DNA from: Candidatus Butyricimonas faecavium | Lineage (GTDB): Bacteria; Bacteroidota; Bacteroidia; Bacteroidales; Marinifilaceae | Direction: 5' to 3' | DNA length: 64,000 nt | Assembly: GCA_944321125.1 (NCBI GenBank) | Contig: CALUKD010000004.1 | Location: forward strand, 62,001 to 126,000 | Shown here: positions 17,937-26,720 of the stretch, in pieces | Numbering within the stretch: position 1 is the first letter of the stretch | Layout of the letters: every line of letters begins with the position of its first letter | Made by a program: the position numbers and the translations under genes | Notes under the pieces: generated by a model | Database searches by the model: none | What the model saw: only the letters and a program-made list of their open reading frames with translations | What the model was told of the DNA's origin: nothing

Positions 17937-19349
17937 ATGATGAGAAAGTGGCTGGTAGTTTTGATCTTGTTAGTGGGAAGTCTGTCGGTATTTGCCGGAG
18001 AGGGAAAAGACGAGTTAGGGAAGAGGCGGGAACTAGTTTATAAGGTGGATATTAAGGACGAAATTGGTCCTAGTATATGGCGATTGGTAAAAAAGTCTTT
18101 TGACCGGGCTACGGACGAGGATGCAGATATTATTTTGGTGCATATGAACACGTACGGGGGAATGGTCGTGTATGCCGATTCCCTGCGTAGTTTAATATTA
18201 AATTATCCGAAACCGGTGTGGGTGTTTATCGACAATAATGCCGCTTCTGCAGGTGCATTGATTTCTATTGCTTGTGATCGTATTTACATGCGGGAAGGGG
18301 CGAATATTGGTGCGGCAACAGTCGTGAATCAGACGGGGGAGGCTATGCCTGACAAGTATCAGTCGTATATGCGATCAATGATTCGGGCCACGGCTCAGGC
18401 ACACGGAAAAGATACCGTGACGAAGAACGGGCAGACGGTGATTCGTTGGAGACGAGATCCTGGGATTGCTGAGGCTATGGTGGACGAACGGGTTGTGGTT
18501 GAGGGACTGACAGATAGCGGGAAGGTTGTGACGTTTACCCCGCACGAGGCGATACAATACGGATACTGTGACGGAATAGCAGAGAACGTGGGGGAGGTGT
18601 TGCAGAAAGAAGGAATTACGGATTACGAGTTGCACGAGTATAAACCTACAACGATGGATCGGTTTATAGGATTCTTGATCAGTCCGATCGTGCAGGGGAT
18701 TTTGATTATGATTATTATCGGGGGAATTTATTTCGAGTTACAGACGCCGGGAATCGGTTTCCCGTTGGTGGCAGCAATAACGGCGTGCTTGTTGTATTTT
18801 GCCCCGTTATATTTGGAGGGAATGGCGAATTATGTGGAGATGATCCTGTTTGTGGTGGGGATTATTCTGTTATTGCTAGAGATATTTGTAATACCGGGTT
18901 TCGGTGTTACTGGTGTGCTGGGAATTGTTTGTGTGGTAGCATCGCTGGTATTGGCAGGAATTGATGATTTCACGTTTGACTTCTTAGCGGATTTTACAAG
19001 TGCTATTGTTCGCTCGTTGTTTTTCGTGGTGAGTTGTTCATTGCTCTCGCTGTTCGGGAGTATTTGGCTGAGTCGAAAATTGTTTGGTTCCCGGCGATTG
19101 AATTTTGCCCTTCATGCAGAACAGAAAGTGGAAGATGGTTTTGTGGGTGTGGATATGGCGGTAAAAGAGGAAATCGGTAAGGAGGGAACCGCATTCACGG
19201 ATTTACGCCCGGCGGGAAAGGTCATGATTGAAAACGAGATATATGATGCCGTGTCGGATACGGGTGCTTTTATCGAAAAAGGAAAAGGGGTGCGGGTGGT
19301 TAAATACCAAGCAGGTCAGGTTTACGTGGTTATGATTGAGGTCATTTGA
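17937..19349 (+). CDS. NfeD-family membrane serine protease
   Basis: A full-length NfeD protein of 470 residues. It has a signal sequence (about 1-20), a ClpP/crotonase-fold protease domain exposed outside the membrane with Ser104 in NNAASAGALIS and Lys140 in GEAMPDKYQ as the likely Ser-Lys dyad, then four membrane helices (about 240-370) and a C-terminal OB-fold NfeD domain (about 395-470). Such proteins are usually paired with a stomatin/SPFH protein; none is next to it here, and the partner may be elsewhere. Its last 8 bases overlap the end of the convergent Nudix gene. Confidence 0.88.
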   Translation: MMRKWLVVLILLVGSLSVFAGEGKDELGKRRELVYKVDIKDEIGPSIWRLVKKSFDRATDEDADIILVHMNTYGGMVVYADSLRSLILNYPKPVWVFIDNNAASAGALISIACDRIYMREGANIGAATVVNQTGEAMPDKYQSYMRSMIRATAQAHGKDTVTKNGQTVIRWRRDPGIAEAMVDERVVVEGLTDSGKVVTFTPHEAIQYGYCDGIAENVGEVLQKEGITDYELHEYKPTTMDRFIGFLISPIVQGILIMIIIGGIYFELQTPGIGFPLVAAITACLLYFAPLYLEGMANYVEMILFVVGIILLLLEIFVIPGFGVTGVLGIVCVVASLVLAGIDDFTFDFLADFTSAIVRSLFFVVSCSLLSLFGSIWLSRKLFGSRRLNFALHAEQKVEDGFVGVDMAVKEEIGKEGTAFTDLRPAGKVMIENEIYDAVSDTGAFIEKGKGVRVVKYQAGQVYVVMIEVI

Positions 19350-20388
19350 TCTTTTTCAAAAGACGATTATATTCGTGTAAAAAGTTAGGAGTGAAGATGT
19401 TATTATCAGCATTTTGTTCTATCTTTTTGCGTGACCAGAAACGCCCTTCGTCTACTTCGTCATTATTGATGTGAATAGCGTCATGAGAAGTACAAAGAAA
19501 AGGGAACACGAGTTCTCGTTCGCGGGAACTCTCCCATATGTAAGAACCGAGGAAACGGGCTTTGAATTTCGTGATACCCAGTTCTTCGAAAGTTTCCCGT
19601 TTTAGGGCATCTTCTATTTTTTCTCCTAATGCGACGTGGCCCCCCACGGCTGTATCCCACATACCGGGAAGAAAGTTCTTTTTCATACTGCGTTTTTGCA
19701 GATAAATATCCCCTTGTTCATTAATCAGGTGAAGATGCACGACGGGATGCAGGAGCATGGAACCGGAATGACAACTTCTACGGGTGGCTTTGCCGACAAC
19801 TTCGCCTTTTTCGTTCACGATAGGTAACCATTCGTCTTGACTCGCTGCTTTGGCAAGTAGTCTGTTTTTAACAAATAGTGTGAGGAAGAAGAGGACAATC
19901 AGAATGTATAATAGAGGTCCTTCTATGAATTGGTGTATTTCTTCATCGAAGATAAAAGCAGAAGCGAAAGCTAGGGTGGTATGCAATACAAGCAGGTAAA
20001 ATAGCAGGCGTAACATCCGGTGCATGGCTTCTTGCTGTTCTGGGGTAATCTGCAATGTCTTGCGGTATGATTCGGGTAATGTCTGAGTCATGTCTGCTTT
20101 TGAAAATGCAAATATCCCAATTAGCATACACATAGCAGCTTCCACTATGGTTTGTTGTATCCTTTCAAATGAAGTACCTTCGAGCAACACGCTGACAGCT
20201 GCCAAGACAATAAAAAACAAGGTATTGAAGAGTGTCATTTTATTGATACGCTTCTCCCTTATCCATGAATAAAAAAACTCTCCGGCTCCTAACACGATTA
20301 CGGCTATTAAACCGATTTTCGGGCCAAAAAATTCTTCGGCAATAAAGTATAGAAGAATAAGGATAAAGGAGGGGAGAAGTGACTTCAT
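19342..20388 (-). CDS. Fusion of a YciB/septation-protein-like membrane domain to a Nudix hydrolase
   Basis: Residues about 1-180 hold several hydrophobic helices and resemble the YciB/IspZ intracellular septation protein A family (SFILILLYFIAEEFFGPK, then WIREKRINKMTLFNTLFF, then FERIQQTIVEAAMC). Residues about 185-348 form a Nudix hydrolase with the exact box G-x5-E-x7-RE-x2-EE-x-G at 250-271, of the type that opens with NEKGEVVGKATRR, as in IPP isomerase-like Nudix proteins. The substrate is unknown. The ATG at 20388 gives a complete membrane domain. It follows pheT after that gene's terminator. The domain pairing is unusual; the Nudix call is firm, the YciB resemblance moderate. Confidence 0.78.
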   Translation of the reverse strand: MKSLLPSFILILLYFIAEEFFGPKIGLIAVIVLGAGEFFYSWIREKRINKMTLFNTLFFIVLAAVSVLLEGTSFERIQQTIVEAAMCMLIGIFAFSKADMTQTLPESYRKTLQITPEQQEAMHRMLRLLFYLLVLHTTLAFASAFIFDEEIHQFIEGPLLYILIVLFFLTLFVKNRLLAKAASQDEWLPIVNEKGEVVGKATRRSCHSGSMLLHPVVHLHLINEQGDIYLQKRSMKKNFLPGMWDTAVGGHVALGEKIEDALKRETFEELGITKFKARFLGSYIWESSRERELVFPFLCTSHDAIHINNDEVDEGRFWSRKKIEQNADNNIFTPNFLHEYNRLLKKIK

Positions 20389-20399
20389 ATAATTGAAAA

Positions 20400-20440
20400 T
20401 TAAAAAGCAGGCTACAAGTTGAATAGCAACTTGTAGCCTG
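20400..20440 (-). terminator. Terminator of pheT
   Basis: On the minus strand a perfect 14-bp stem (20427-20440 with 20408-20421, loop of 5 nt) is followed by CTTTTTA. It begins 10 nt after the pheT stop. Confidence 0.85.
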
Positions 20441-20449
20441 AGTTTGTAA

Positions 20450-22900
20450 CTATCTGATCTCGGCGTTGAACAGGTGCTTGTAGGTTCCCATCAACTTGTT
20501 CATAATTTTGTCGATTTGTTTATCCGTGAGAGTTTTTTCTTCATCCAAAAGTGTGAAACTAACGGCATAAGATTTTTTGTCTGCACCGAGTTTCTCACCC
20601 TCGTAAACGTCGAATAATGTGACGGATTTCAACAATGATTTCTCTGTACGGAATGCCGTTTCCTTGATTTCCTTGAACGTGACACTCTTGTCGAGCAACA
20701 AGGCTAAGTCTCGTTTTACAGAAGGGAATTTCGGTAGCGGGATATAGGTTACTTTGAGGTTCTTGATGGCTTTCAGTATGTTTTCCCACGAGAATTCAGC
20801 GTAGTAAACTTCTTGGTTGACATCGGCTTTTTTCAGTGGGGCTTTGCTCAGTATACCCATGGATACGATGTGTTTATCCCCGGCTTTGTACGTCAATCCT
20901 TCCCGGAATATGTCTTTGTCACTGGCATCAATTTTCAGGTTATCGGGGTGAAGTCCAAGACGGTTTAATATCATTTCGCAATACGCTTTCAAGTAGAAGA
21001 AGTCTGTTTTCGTCTCTTTAACATTCCAAGTTGTCATGTTTTTATTCCCTGTGATGAAGAGGGCGAGCATATTGTCTTCCTTGTATTGTTTTTGCGGGTT
21101 GTCAATACCTTCTTTTTGATTGAACGTGTAAGCTTTACCGAACTCGAATAATTTTAAATTATGATTTTTCCGGTTGATGTTATAAGCAATATTTTCCAAT
21201 CCCCCGAACAACAAAGATTGGCGCATGGCCCCTAAGTCTGTACTAAGCGGGTTGAATAACATGACTGTTTTTGCTGTATCAAAACTCTTGAAGTCTTCGT
21301 AATAACTGGCTTTTGTCAATGAATTATTCATTACTTCACAGAATCCGTTTGCTGCTAGTAAGTCTGAGATGATATTCTTCAATTGGAAGTCATCCGGTTT
21401 TTCGGAATAACTTAATGTGGATCTCACGCTAGCGGGAACCTCTACGTTATTGAAACCATAGATGCGGAGAATATCCTCGATCACGTCAGCTTCCCTTTGT
21501 ACGTCGACACGGTAGGGGGGGACATTCAATAAAAGTCCCTCTTCGCACTCTTCCACGATCTTTATTTCAAGAGAACGGAGAATGTTTTTGATCACCTTGT
21601 GGTCAATCTTTTTACCGATTAACCGGTCTACGTGAGCATATTTTATAGCCACTTCGAAATCCTTCACGGGTTCCGGATAGATGTCGATAGGTGCACAAGT
21701 AATTTTACCACCGGCCACTTCTTTAATCATCATGGCAGCTAATTTTAATGCATAGATCACGATGTTCGGGTCTGTACCTCGTTCATAACGGAAAGAGGCA
21801 TCCGTGTTCAAACCATGACGGCGAGCTGTTTTGCGAACAAATACCGGATCGAAACAAGCACTTTCCAAAAACACGTTTGTTGTTGTGTTCGAAATTCCAC
21901 TTTCCTGTCCACCGAATACTCCGGCAATACACATGGGGGCTTCGGTGTTACAAATCATTAAATCATCTTCGTGTAACTCTCTTTCTACACCGTCTAAGGT
22001 CGTGAATTTGGTGCCTTTGGCAACACTTTTCACAATAACCTCGTTTCCTTTTACTTTGTCTTTATCGAAAGAGTGTAAAGGTTGTCCCAGACCGAAAAGG
22101 ATGTAATTGGTTACGTCCACGATATTGTTGATCGGGTGTAATCCGATGGCTTTCATCCGGTTTTGTAACCATTCAGGAGAAGGTTTTACGGTTACTCCTT
22201 CGATACATATTCCGGCATACCGACGGCAGGCTTCGGGACGTTCCACTCGTACAGAGATTTTAGCATCCGTATTGTCTGGCTGGAAAGTTTCTACGGAGGG
22301 AAGAGTATAGTGAATATCTTGTGTTTGTTGTAAATAAGCGGCCAGATCACGGGCTACACCGAGATGAGAGGCACCATCAATCCGGTTTGGGGTAATATCG
22401 ACTTCGATAACCGTGTCTCGGTAAACGTTGAAATAATCCGCAGCCGGTATTCCAACCGGGGTATCTTCAGGTAATATCATGATTCCGGCATGATCGGTTC
22501 CGATGCCAATTTCGTCTTCAGCGCAAATCATACCGTTAGAGGCTATACCTCGTATTTTTGATTTCTTGATCACGAACTCTTCGTCACCTTTGTAAAGGGT
22601 TGTTCCTACGGTGGCAACGACTACTTTCTGTCCTGCGGCTACGTTAGGAGCTCCGCAGACGATTTGTTCCGGTTCCCCCGTACCCAAATCAACAGTCGTC
22701 ACGTGTAAGTGGTCAGAGTCGGGATGTGCCTCGCAAGTTAACACATGACCGATGACCAATCCTTTTAATCCCCCTTTTATTGCTTCAAATTCTTCGTATC
22801 CGCCAACTTCCAGTCCGATACTCGTCAGAATTTTGCAAATCTCTTCAGTGCTTTGGTCTATCTTTAGATAGTCTTTCAACCAGTTCAGTGATACGTTCAT
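20450..22900 (-). CDS. pheT: Phenylalanine--tRNA ligase, beta subunit
   Basis: The beta subunit of the cytoplasmic (alpha-beta)2 enzyme charges tRNA-Phe. The 816-residue protein is full length: an N-terminal tRNA-binding EMAP-like domain (about 40-150, VIGHVLTCEAHPDSDHLHV), the B3/B4 editing domain (about 210-390, including NIVDVTNYILF), B5 (about 400-475), the catalytic-like core, and a C-terminal FDX-ACB anticodon-binding domain (about 720-816, PLPKFPSVKRDLALL). pheS is not adjacent. The start lies directly after an A-rich repeat leader (ctaaaacctaaaattaaaat before ATG). Confidence 0.96.
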   Translation of the reverse strand: MNVSLNWLKDYLKIDQSTEEICKILTSIGLEVGGYEEFEAIKGGLKGLVIGHVLTCEAHPDSDHLHVTTVDLGTGEPEQIVCGAPNVAAGQKVVVATVGTTLYKGDEEFVIKKSKIRGIASNGMICAEDEIGIGTDHAGIMILPEDTPVGIPAADYFNVYRDTVIEVDITPNRIDGASHLGVARDLAAYLQQTQDIHYTLPSVETFQPDNTDAKISVRVERPEACRRYAGICIEGVTVKPSPEWLQNRMKAIGLHPINNIVDVTNYILFGLGQPLHSFDKDKVKGNEVIVKSVAKGTKFTTLDGVERELHEDDLMICNTEAPMCIAGVFGGQESGISNTTTNVFLESACFDPVFVRKTARRHGLNTDASFRYERGTDPNIVIYALKLAAMMIKEVAGGKITCAPIDIYPEPVKDFEVAIKYAHVDRLIGKKIDHKVIKNILRSLEIKIVEECEEGLLLNVPPYRVDVQREADVIEDILRIYGFNNVEVPASVRSTLSYSEKPDDFQLKNIISDLLAANGFCEVMNNSLTKASYYEDFKSFDTAKTVMLFNPLSTDLGAMRQSLLFGGLENIAYNINRKNHNLKLFEFGKAYTFNQKEGIDNPQKQYKEDNMLALFITGNKNMTTWNVKETKTDFFYLKAYCEMILNRLGLHPDNLKIDASDKDIFREGLTYKAGDKHIVSMGILSKAPLKKADVNQEVYYAEFSWENILKAIKNLKVTYIPLPKFPSVKRDLALLLDKSVTFKEIKETAFRTEKSLLKSVTLFDVYEGEKLGADKKSYAVSFTLLDEEKTLTDKQIDKIMNKLMGTYKHLFNAEIR

Positions 22901-22982
22901 ATTTTAATTTTAGGTTTTAGATTTTAAATTTTAGGTTCTGGCCGTGCAGGCCCGTATTTACAAACGATAATTTTCGAGTCCC
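22901..22982. repeat. Repeat-word spacer between nadA and pheT
   Basis: On the plus strand it reads ttttaggttttagattttaaattttaggttctggcc followed by a GGCC..GGCC palindrome. The minus-strand copy forms the pheT leader and touches its ATG. The same word precedes nadC at 24902-24926. Confidence 0.55.
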
Positions 22983-23909
22983 TTAACTAAGGTCTAACAT
23001 ACGTTGAATGGGCAACCAAGCTTTTTCTCTTAAGTCTTCCGGGAGTCGTACTTCGTATTGCTCTTTTTCAAGGGATTCGAGTACTTTTTCCAAAGTTACT
23101 TTTTTCATCTGTCCGCATATCGTTTTCGGGTGAATGGGGATGAATTCTTTAGTTGGATTATCTGCCTGAAGTTTGTGAATGGTTTCCAATTCTGTGGCAA
23201 TGATAAATCGTTGTTTCGGGGATTCCTTGGCATGTTTGATGATTCCTGCCGTGGAATACATGAAGGTACGGGGATGGTTTAATATCCGGTCATCGTGCGA
23301 ACAACTGGATTCGGGATGAATCAGCACGTCGGCATCAGGATATTCTTCCAATTTATCCAGTACCATTTGGGTGTTAATTTTGTCATGTACGCAACAATCT
23401 CCGTTCCAAATTTCCATTTCACGTCCGGTGACCTTTTGTATATAGGCTCCCAGATTCTTATCGGGAACGAAAAGTATCTTTTTGTCTTTCGGCAGGCTTT
23501 GCACGATTTTCAAGGCATTGGAAGAAGTGCAACAATAGTCCGTGTAAGCTTTTACTTCTGCTGTGGTATTCACGTAGCTGACAATGAGGCCATCCGGGTT
23601 TGCTTTTTTCCATTCTCTCAAGTCATACCCGCTTACGCTTTCGGCTAAGGAGCAACCTGCTCCTTCTGCGGGAATTAGTACTTTCTTGTTGGGAGAGATG
23701 ATGGATGCTGTTTCCGCCATGAAATGTACACCGCAGAAGACGATAATATCGGCTTCCGTGGTTCCAGCCATTTGGGAAAGTCCTAGGGAGTCTCCTAAAT
23801 AATCGGCAATATCTTGTACTTCAGGACGGGTATAGTAATGCGCCAAAATGATAGCGTTTTTCTCTTTTTTGAGTTGTTTTATCCTGTCGATAATCTCTGT
23901 CTGCGTCAT
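22983..23909 (-). CDS. nadA: Quinolinate synthase A
   Basis: NadA condenses iminoaspartate with dihydroxyacetone phosphate to quinolinate and carries an oxygen-sensitive [4Fe-4S] cluster. The 308-residue protein shows the family blocks AHYYTRPEVQDIADYLGDSL, VFCGVHFMAETA, YVNTTAEVKAYTDYCCTSSNA, HPESSCSHDD and the C-terminal HPKTICGQMKK. Cluster cysteines are expected in the CCTSSNA, GDCCVHD and TICGQM segments. Third in the nadB-nadC-nadA order on the minus strand; spacers of 89 and 153 nt with a promoter-like box suggest it may also be transcribed separately. Confidence 0.97.
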   Translation of the reverse strand: MTQTEIIDRIKQLKKEKNAIILAHYYTRPEVQDIADYLGDSLGLSQMAGTTEADIIVFCGVHFMAETASIISPNKKVLIPAEGAGCSLAESVSGYDLREWKKANPDGLIVSYVNTTAEVKAYTDYCCTSSNALKIVQSLPKDKKILFVPDKNLGAYIQKVTGREMEIWNGDCCVHDKINTQMVLDKLEEYPDADVLIHPESSCSHDDRILNHPRTFMYSTAGIIKHAKESPKQRFIIATELETIHKLQADNPTKEFIPIHPKTICGQMKKVTLEKVLESLEKEQYEVRLPEDLREKAWLPIQRMLDLS

Positions 23910-23929
23910 AACCTTGTTTTTTGAGACTT

Positions 23930-23937
23930 CAAAGATA
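23930..23937 (-). promoter_or_regulatory. Promoter -7 box for nadA
   Basis: The minus strand reads TATCTTTG, an exact TAnnTTTG match, about 20 nt before the ATG at 23909. A TTTG at the -33 spacing is not evident. Confidence 0.42.
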
Positions 23938-24062
23938 AATATTAATTTAGAATTTAGAATGTAAATTTAGGATGTACCCTCATTCTACATTTTAAATTTT
24001 AGATTGAAACTTACGAAAGTAAGTTTTATAATCCTCAACTTTTATCTTTTAGTTTTTATCTT
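23938..24062. repeat. Repeat-word spacer between nadC and nadA
   Basis: Two word families meet here: atttagaatttagaatgtaaatttagg / cattttaaattttagatt at 23945-24006, and aacttttatcttttagtttttatcttttag at 24038-24067, which runs into the nadC stop codon. Confidence 0.5.
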
Positions 24063-24899
24063 TTAGTTCATTTTAATGTTCATGCTGATATCCATTGCCG
24101 TAACTGAGTGAGTGAGTGCACCGACACTGATGTAGTCAACCCCAGTGGCAGCAACACCTTGGAGGCGGGGGATACTCATGTTTCCGGATGCTTCTGTCTT
24201 TGCCCTGCCTGCAATGAGTTTTACTGCTTCAGCCATAGTTTCGTTACTCATGTTATCAAGCATGATAATGTCTGCGCCCGCATCAATGGCTTGTTGTACT
24301 TCTTCCAGAGTCGTTGTCTCTACTTCCACTTTAATGCTTAGTGGAAGGTTTTGTTTCACGGCTTTTACGGCATTGGGAATACCTCCGGCAATCTTGATAT
24401 GATTATCTTTCAACATAATCATATCGTAAAGTCCCATCCTGTGATTGGCTCCTCCTCCGTGGTGTACAGCCATTTTGTCCAGTACTCGTAAACCGGGTGC
24501 AGTTTTCCGGGTGTCTAGTAGTTGGGTATGTGTTCCTGCCAGCTCTTTCATGTAGTGAGAGGTGGCTGTTGCGATACCGGACATCCGTTGCAGGATATTT
24601 AATGATAACCGTTCTCCACAAAGTAATGTGCGGTAGCTGGCTTCTATGCGCAGGATAATGTCCCCCTTTTTTACTGTGGTTCCGTCAGTAACGAGAGGTT
24701 CCCATACTATATCTTTTTCAAATCTTTCAAATACTTGTTTCGCAATCTCCAGTCCGGAAATAACACCGTCGGCTTTTGCTTTCATTTCGGCAACAGCTTT
24801 TGCGTGTACTGGGATAATGGCGTTGGTCGTAATATCTCCCGTTGCGATGTCTTCTTCAATTGCAAGGTCGATGAGTCTGTTTATGAGCGAATCGTACAT
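24063..24899 (-). CDS. nadC: Nicotinate-nucleotide pyrophosphorylase (carboxylating)
   Basis: NadC converts quinolinate and PRPP to nicotinate mononucleotide, CO2 and pyrophosphate. The 278-residue protein is full length with the family blocks EDIATGDIT, LNILQRMSGIAT, DTRKTAPGLR, DKMAVHHGGGANHRMGL, MLKDNHI and DIIMLDNMS. The ATG at 24899 directly follows a repeat leader (tctaaaattaat before ATG). It sits between nadB and nadA on the same strand, which completes the quinolinate branch from aspartate to NaMN in one place. Confidence 0.97.
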   Translation of the reverse strand: MYDSLINRLIDLAIEEDIATGDITTNAIIPVHAKAVAEMKAKADGVISGLEIAKQVFERFEKDIVWEPLVTDGTTVKKGDIILRIEASYRTLLCGERLSLNILQRMSGIATATSHYMKELAGTHTQLLDTRKTAPGLRVLDKMAVHHGGGANHRMGLYDMIMLKDNHIKIAGGIPNAVKAVKQNLPLSIKVEVETTTLEEVQQAIDAGADIIMLDNMSNETMAEAVKLIAGRAKTEASGNMSIPRLQGVAATGVDYISVGALTHSVTAMDISMNIKMN

Positions 24900-24987
24900 A
24901 TTAATTTTAGATTTTAAATTTTAGATTCCGGCCAAGGTTCGCCTTCGGCGAGTTACAGGTTGGCAGGTTACCAATTACAGGGTCTTT

Positions 24988-26568
24988 TTAACTTTTATCT
25001 TTTAGCTTTCTGATTACCGGTGTTGTTTTGATCTCTTTGCCCTTCTGCTGAATGATGTGACACACATATTTGTCATTCGGGGTGGGATAGTCGGAACGGA
25101 AATGACCTCCGCGGCTCTCTTTACGGAAGAGAGCGGAACGAATGATTAATTCAGCGACGGTAAGTAGGTTTTTACTTACCAGTGAATAGTATTCGTTCTT
25201 TTCAAATATTTCGGTTTGTTCCAAATGAAGCAGGTTTTCCAATCCTTTCTGCAATCCATTTTCTGTGCGGATAATCCCGGCCTCTTGGGTCATGATGTCG
25301 GCTATCTTGTTTTTTAAAGACAAGTAGGTATCTAATTTCTTTTGATCTAGAGAGAATAAAGGCATGGTTTCCGGAATAGGGGCTTCCCGTCGGTTACGTA
25401 TGGAGTCTTCCACTGCACGTTTTCCGAATACCAAACATTCGATTAATGAGTTAGAAGCTAATCTGTTGGCTCCCATAATACCGGACGAGGCGAGTTCTCC
25501 ACACACGTATAGGTGTGGGATGTTGGTACGTCCCGTGAGGTCCGTTTTCACCCCGCCCACGGTGTAATGTGCAGCAGGAGCAACCGGAATACGGTCTGTC
25601 ATATCGATACCTAATTCTGCGCATTTTTCGAAAATATTCGGGAAACGTTTCTTGATTTTTTCCGGATCAAGATGTTTTAACGACAAGAAAACATAATCCT
25701 CGTGGTGTTCTTTCATTTGTTGGAATATGCACTGGGCCACGATATCCCGTGGGGCGAGTTCTGCCAGTTCATGTTTTCCGACCATAAAGCGTTCACCTTG
25801 CTGATTTAATAGGTGGGCGCCTTCACCGCGCACCGCTTCACTTACCAGATATGCTTCTCCGGTAGGCGTGTAGATAGCGGAGGGATGGAATTGAATGAAT
25901 TCCATATCCACGATTTCGCATCCGGCATTATAGGTTAAGGCCAAACCGTCACCAATGGTAGTGTGAGGATTGGTTGTACGTTTATAAATGGCCGAAGTTC
26001 CTCCGGAAGTCAAGAATACGTTGTGTCCCGAGAATACTTCTTCCCGGTTCTCGTTAAAATCCCAGCATCTGACACCGTAACATCCATGTTCGTCCTGTAG
26101 TAAGGCAATAACAGCATGATTGTCGAATATTTCTACGGTAGGACAATGTTCTACCTTATCAATGACAAAATTCGTGATCATTCTTCCGGTGGCATCTCCA
26201 CCGGCGTGAAGGATTCGTTTTTGGTGATGGCCACCCTCTAAACCTAGGGCCAGTTCCCCGTTTTCCGTGTCAAAGTGCATACCGTCATTGATTAACTCCT
26301 GTATGCGGGCAGGCCCTTCATTTACCAGTACGTTCACTGCGGGGTAGTCACATAGACCTCTTCCAGCCGTGATCGTGTCTTGAAAGTGAAATAACGGGGC
26401 GTCATCTTCTCCGGTGACTGCTGCGATTCCTCCTTGGGCGAAATAAGAATTACTTTCCCTAATGTTTGATTTAGTTAATAGTGCAACTTTCCCGTAGGCA
26501 GATGCACGATAGGCCGTGTAAAGACCCGCTAAACCACTCCCGACAATGATATAATCGTAATTACGCAT
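24988..26568 (-). CDS. nadB: L-aspartate oxidase
   Basis: NadB is an FAD enzyme that oxidises L-aspartate to iminoaspartate for NadA; in anaerobes fumarate can serve as electron acceptor. The 526-residue protein starts with the dinucleotide motif IIVGSGLAGLYTAY and has the family segments SNSYFAQGGIAA, HAGGDATGRMI, EFIQFHPSA, VRGEGAHLLN, HYTVGGVKTDL and the C-terminal helical domain with RKESRGGHFRSDYP. First gene of the nad set. It lies downstream of, and on the same strand as, the membrane regulator of the neighbouring peptide locus, with a 152-bp gap. Confidence 0.97.
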   Translation of the reverse strand: MRNYDYIIVGSGLAGLYTAYRASAYGKVALLTKSNIRESNSYFAQGGIAAVTGEDDAPLFHFQDTITAGRGLCDYPAVNVLVNEGPARIQELINDGMHFDTENGELALGLEGGHHQKRILHAGGDATGRMITNFVIDKVEHCPTVEIFDNHAVIALLQDEHGCYGVRCWDFNENREEVFSGHNVFLTSGGTSAIYKRTTNPHTTIGDGLALTYNAGCEIVDMEFIQFHPSAIYTPTGEAYLVSEAVRGEGAHLLNQQGERFMVGKHELAELAPRDIVAQCIFQQMKEHHEDYVFLSLKHLDPEKIKKRFPNIFEKCAELGIDMTDRIPVAPAAHYTVGGVKTDLTGRTNIPHLYVCGELASSGIMGANRLASNSLIECLVFGKRAVEDSIRNRREAPIPETMPLFSLDQKKLDTYLSLKNKIADIMTQEAGIIRTENGLQKGLENLLHLEQTEIFEKNEYYSLVSKNLLTVAELIIRSALFRKESRGGHFRSDYPTPNDKYVCHIIQQKGKEIKTTPVIRKLKDKS

Positions 26569-26720
26569 TTTTGTGTCATGTAAATTGGCACGAAATTAGG
26601 ATTTTTTTATCTATATCCCGCCTCTTTCTTTCGTTTTTTCAAGATTTCTTTCCTTCAGTCTGTGTTTCTTGAGTTTTTCGAGAAATAGGAAATACTGATA
26701 GAAAAGCGTCATTCAAGGTG

